Positions 62,929 through 64,000 of a stretch of 64,000 nt of DNA are shown piece after piece. Made by a program: the position numbers and the translations under genes. Numbering within the stretch: position 1 is the first letter of the stretch; each line of letters starts with the position of its first letter. Source of the DNA: an uncultured Alphaproteobacteria bacterium (GTDB lineage: Bacteria > Pseudomonadota > Alphaproteobacteria > RF32 > CAG-239); assembly GCA_934229625.1 (NCBI GenBank), contig CAKQDU010000001.1:124001-188000 (forward strand), written 5' to 3'. The notes under the pieces were generated by a model. That model was not told the origin of the DNA and ran no database searches. It saw nothing but the letters and a program-made list of their open reading frames with translations.

Positions 62929-62965
62929 ACCTCCTGCTTTTTCGGCCGGAGGTTTTCTTTTTTTT
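62929..62965 (+). terminator. Terminator of the repeat-containing RNA
   Basis: ACCTCC/GGAGGT stem with a 13-nt loop, followed by TTTTCTTTTTTTT. Confidence 0.8.
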
Positions 62966-63069
62966 AAACAAAATTCATTCTAAATACCAATAGTTTTAAA
63001 TTATAAAAAAATATCAGCCTTATTTTTCTAACAAAAAAACAAAGCTGATATAAAAACAATATATATATA

Positions 63070-64000
63070 TTATTTCAACTTCAGTTCCAAACAAGCCTCT
63101 TCCAAAATTGCCGGTTCATACAACAGGGCAATTTCTTCTTCACGGCTGAAATCCGGTTCTTTTCCATAATTAAGATAATTATCAAGTTTTATACGAGCAT
63201 CTTTTAGAACAGATTTTGCAATCTCTGGAGCAGGTCCGTTTACTTCCTGCATCAAAATATGAATCTGCAACAAATAACCATCTTCTATCACATCCAAAAC
63301 ACCGCGCTTTTTGCGGTCATTTTGTAAAACCGGAACATTTTTCTGCACCGTTGTTACTATTTCAGGAACATGTTTTTCTTCTGGAATAACAAACCAATTA
63401 TGCCTAAACGCAAAACGTCCCAATCCTTCGTATGACGACAATACCGAAAGCGGTATAGACAGCATCAACCCCAATGTTACAGGCAGCATCCAATAAAACA
63501 GCGCCGGCAACTGAGTATACACCGCATACGTTGTCAGTACGCCCAAAACCGTATGACCGATATGACGCTCAAATGCTTCTTTCCAAGTTGTAAAACCATC
63601 GCGGCTCTGCGTATTCCATCCGACATCCTGTCCGGTTAAAATTTCCCAAACAAATTTTGTTTGAAAAATCATCATAATAGGAGCAATCAAAGCCGAAAAA
63701 ACAATTTCTGCAACCACGCTTTTCATAGTGCCAAAAAGACCGCCGATATTTTTAAATTTATTATTTTTAAGATAGATAATCATTCCCAAAAATTTAGGAA
63801 AAATCAGCATAAACATAGAAATTAAAAATAGTGTAATCGTCCCCATCTTGTCAAAAATAGGCCAATTAGGAAATAGAGATTGCTCTGTAGAAAAATATTC
63901 CGGCGGAAAATAGACATGTCCAAACGCCACCAATATTCCGGCAACCAAAAAAATAAACCACAGCGGAGATGACAAATAAGACATAATTCCTATGGTAAAG
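63070..64000 (-). CDS. opgH: Glucans biosynthesis glucosyltransferase H, C-terminal part
   Basis: The reading frame stays open to the window edge (FTIGIMSYLSSPLW at the upstream end), so only about 309 C-terminal residues are present. Membrane helices occur near the visible start (LWFIFLVAGILVAFGHVYF), GTITLFLISMFMLIFPKFLG, EIVFSALIAPIMMIFQTKF and LFYWMLPVTLGLMLSIPLSV. The cytoplasmic tail has GLLF-like HNWFVIPEE and a helical end. The pattern IMSYLSSPLWF and DVGWNTQSRDG is typical of MdoH/OpgH, which makes osmoregulated periplasmic glucans. opgG is not in the window. Confidence 0.88.
   Translation of the reverse strand, partial: FTIGIMSYLSSPLWFIFLVAGILVAFGHVYFPPEYFSTEQSLFPNWPIFDKMGTITLFLISMFMLIFPKFLGMIIYLKNNKFKNIGGLFGTMKSVVAEIVFSALIAPIMMIFQTKFVWEILTGQDVGWNTQSRDGFTTWKEAFERHIGHTVLGVLTTYAVYTQLPALFYWMLPVTLGLMLSIPLSVLSSYEGLGRFAFRHNWFVIPEEKHVPEIVTTVQKNVPVLQNDRKKRGVLDVIEDGYLLQIHILMQEVNGPAPEIAKSVLKDARIKLDNYLNYGKEPDFSREEEIALLYEPAILEEACLELKLK

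Larger units (their letters stand above)
62410..62965 (+). ncRNA. Candidate large structured non-coding RNA with internal repeats
   Basis: A strong promoter and a terminator bound about 555 nt with no convincing ORF. Motif ATGATTAGAGCACC occurs at 62510, 62591, 62669, 62750 (A to G at position 12) and 62827 (degenerate), at 81, 78, 81 and 77-nt steps. Two domain types alternate. Domain A (62510-62611 and 62669-62770) is about 102 nt with only four differences. Domain B differs in sequence but folds as a hairpin in both copies: GAAAGTTTTTA/TAAAAACCTTTC and AATAAAGTTTATT/AATAAACTTTATT. An additional 5' hairpin (AAACATAA/TTATGTTT) starts the transcript. The change of stem sequence with kept pairing argues for selection on RNA structure. 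The motif resembles the D-arm of some tRNAs. I do not recognise the family. Confidence 0.7.

Overview
The window looks like a chromosomal segment of an AT-rich, probably host-associated (gut-type) alphaproteobacterium. This rests on the alphaproteobacterial character of its core genes: GatCAB, FtsEX, a PlsC with an HESALET-type motif, the LspA/DUF3035-lipoprotein/M16-M16 cluster, an endonuclease-type MutL, an OpgH glucosyltransferase and a large S1 protein. Two prepilin-like proteins share an unusual GRSMIEMLGVLAI cleavage/helix motif. No prophage, insertion sequence, rRNA or CRISPR locus is visible.

Layout. 1-10130 is a long minus-strand run: ftsE, ftsX, a DUF218 protein, plsC, sppA, then gatC, gatA, gatB and a truncated sulfatase-fold membrane protein translationally coupled to gatB. 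10241-13416 (+) carries a zinc-ribbon membrane protein, YqeY and dnaG. 13418-19000 holds two prepilin-like genes, each with an odd upstream region, plus rnhA, an AlbA_2 protein, an M16 peptidase and elbB. 19162-22901 (+) is gltX followed by two paralogous unknown membrane proteins and a secreted EF-hand protein. 22898-37268 is mostly housekeeping: TerB-like, ruvX, tolB, thyA/folA/HAD phosphatase, greA with a leader attenuator, mutL/pgi, an M16 catalytic/non-catalytic pair, DUF3035, lspA, corA and tRNA-Leu(GAG).

37445-62000 mixes core genes (L,D-transpeptidase, rpsA, phoB, rpe, ferritin-like, polA, PBP1, a Zn/Cd-type P-ATPase with a separate HMA chaperone) with accessory material. A two-gene AT-rich locus (42777-46996) encodes a small protein and a 1299-residue mosaic, effector-like protein. 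A scattered set of genes (37445, 38318, 49023, 50406, 56670, 57208, 58299, 59084) shares AT-rich 5' leaders with no Shine-Dalgarno sequence, unlike the other genes here, which mostly carry clear GGAG-type sites. Several of these have near-consensus TTGACA promoters and closely similar terminators.

The most novel-looking item is 62375-62965: a free-standing transcription unit with a strong promoter, no convincing ORF, five copies of a 14-nt motif at about 80-nt spacing, two nearly identical domains alternating with two hairpins whose stems differ in sequence but are both kept, and a terminator. It has the features of a large structured non-coding RNA. A second candidate structured RNA or leader lies at 14144-14430 upstream of a prepilin gene. 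Other points of note are a Pol I whose 3'-5' exonuclease domain has lost its catalytic acids and a repeat element inserted in frame in a prepilin leader peptide.
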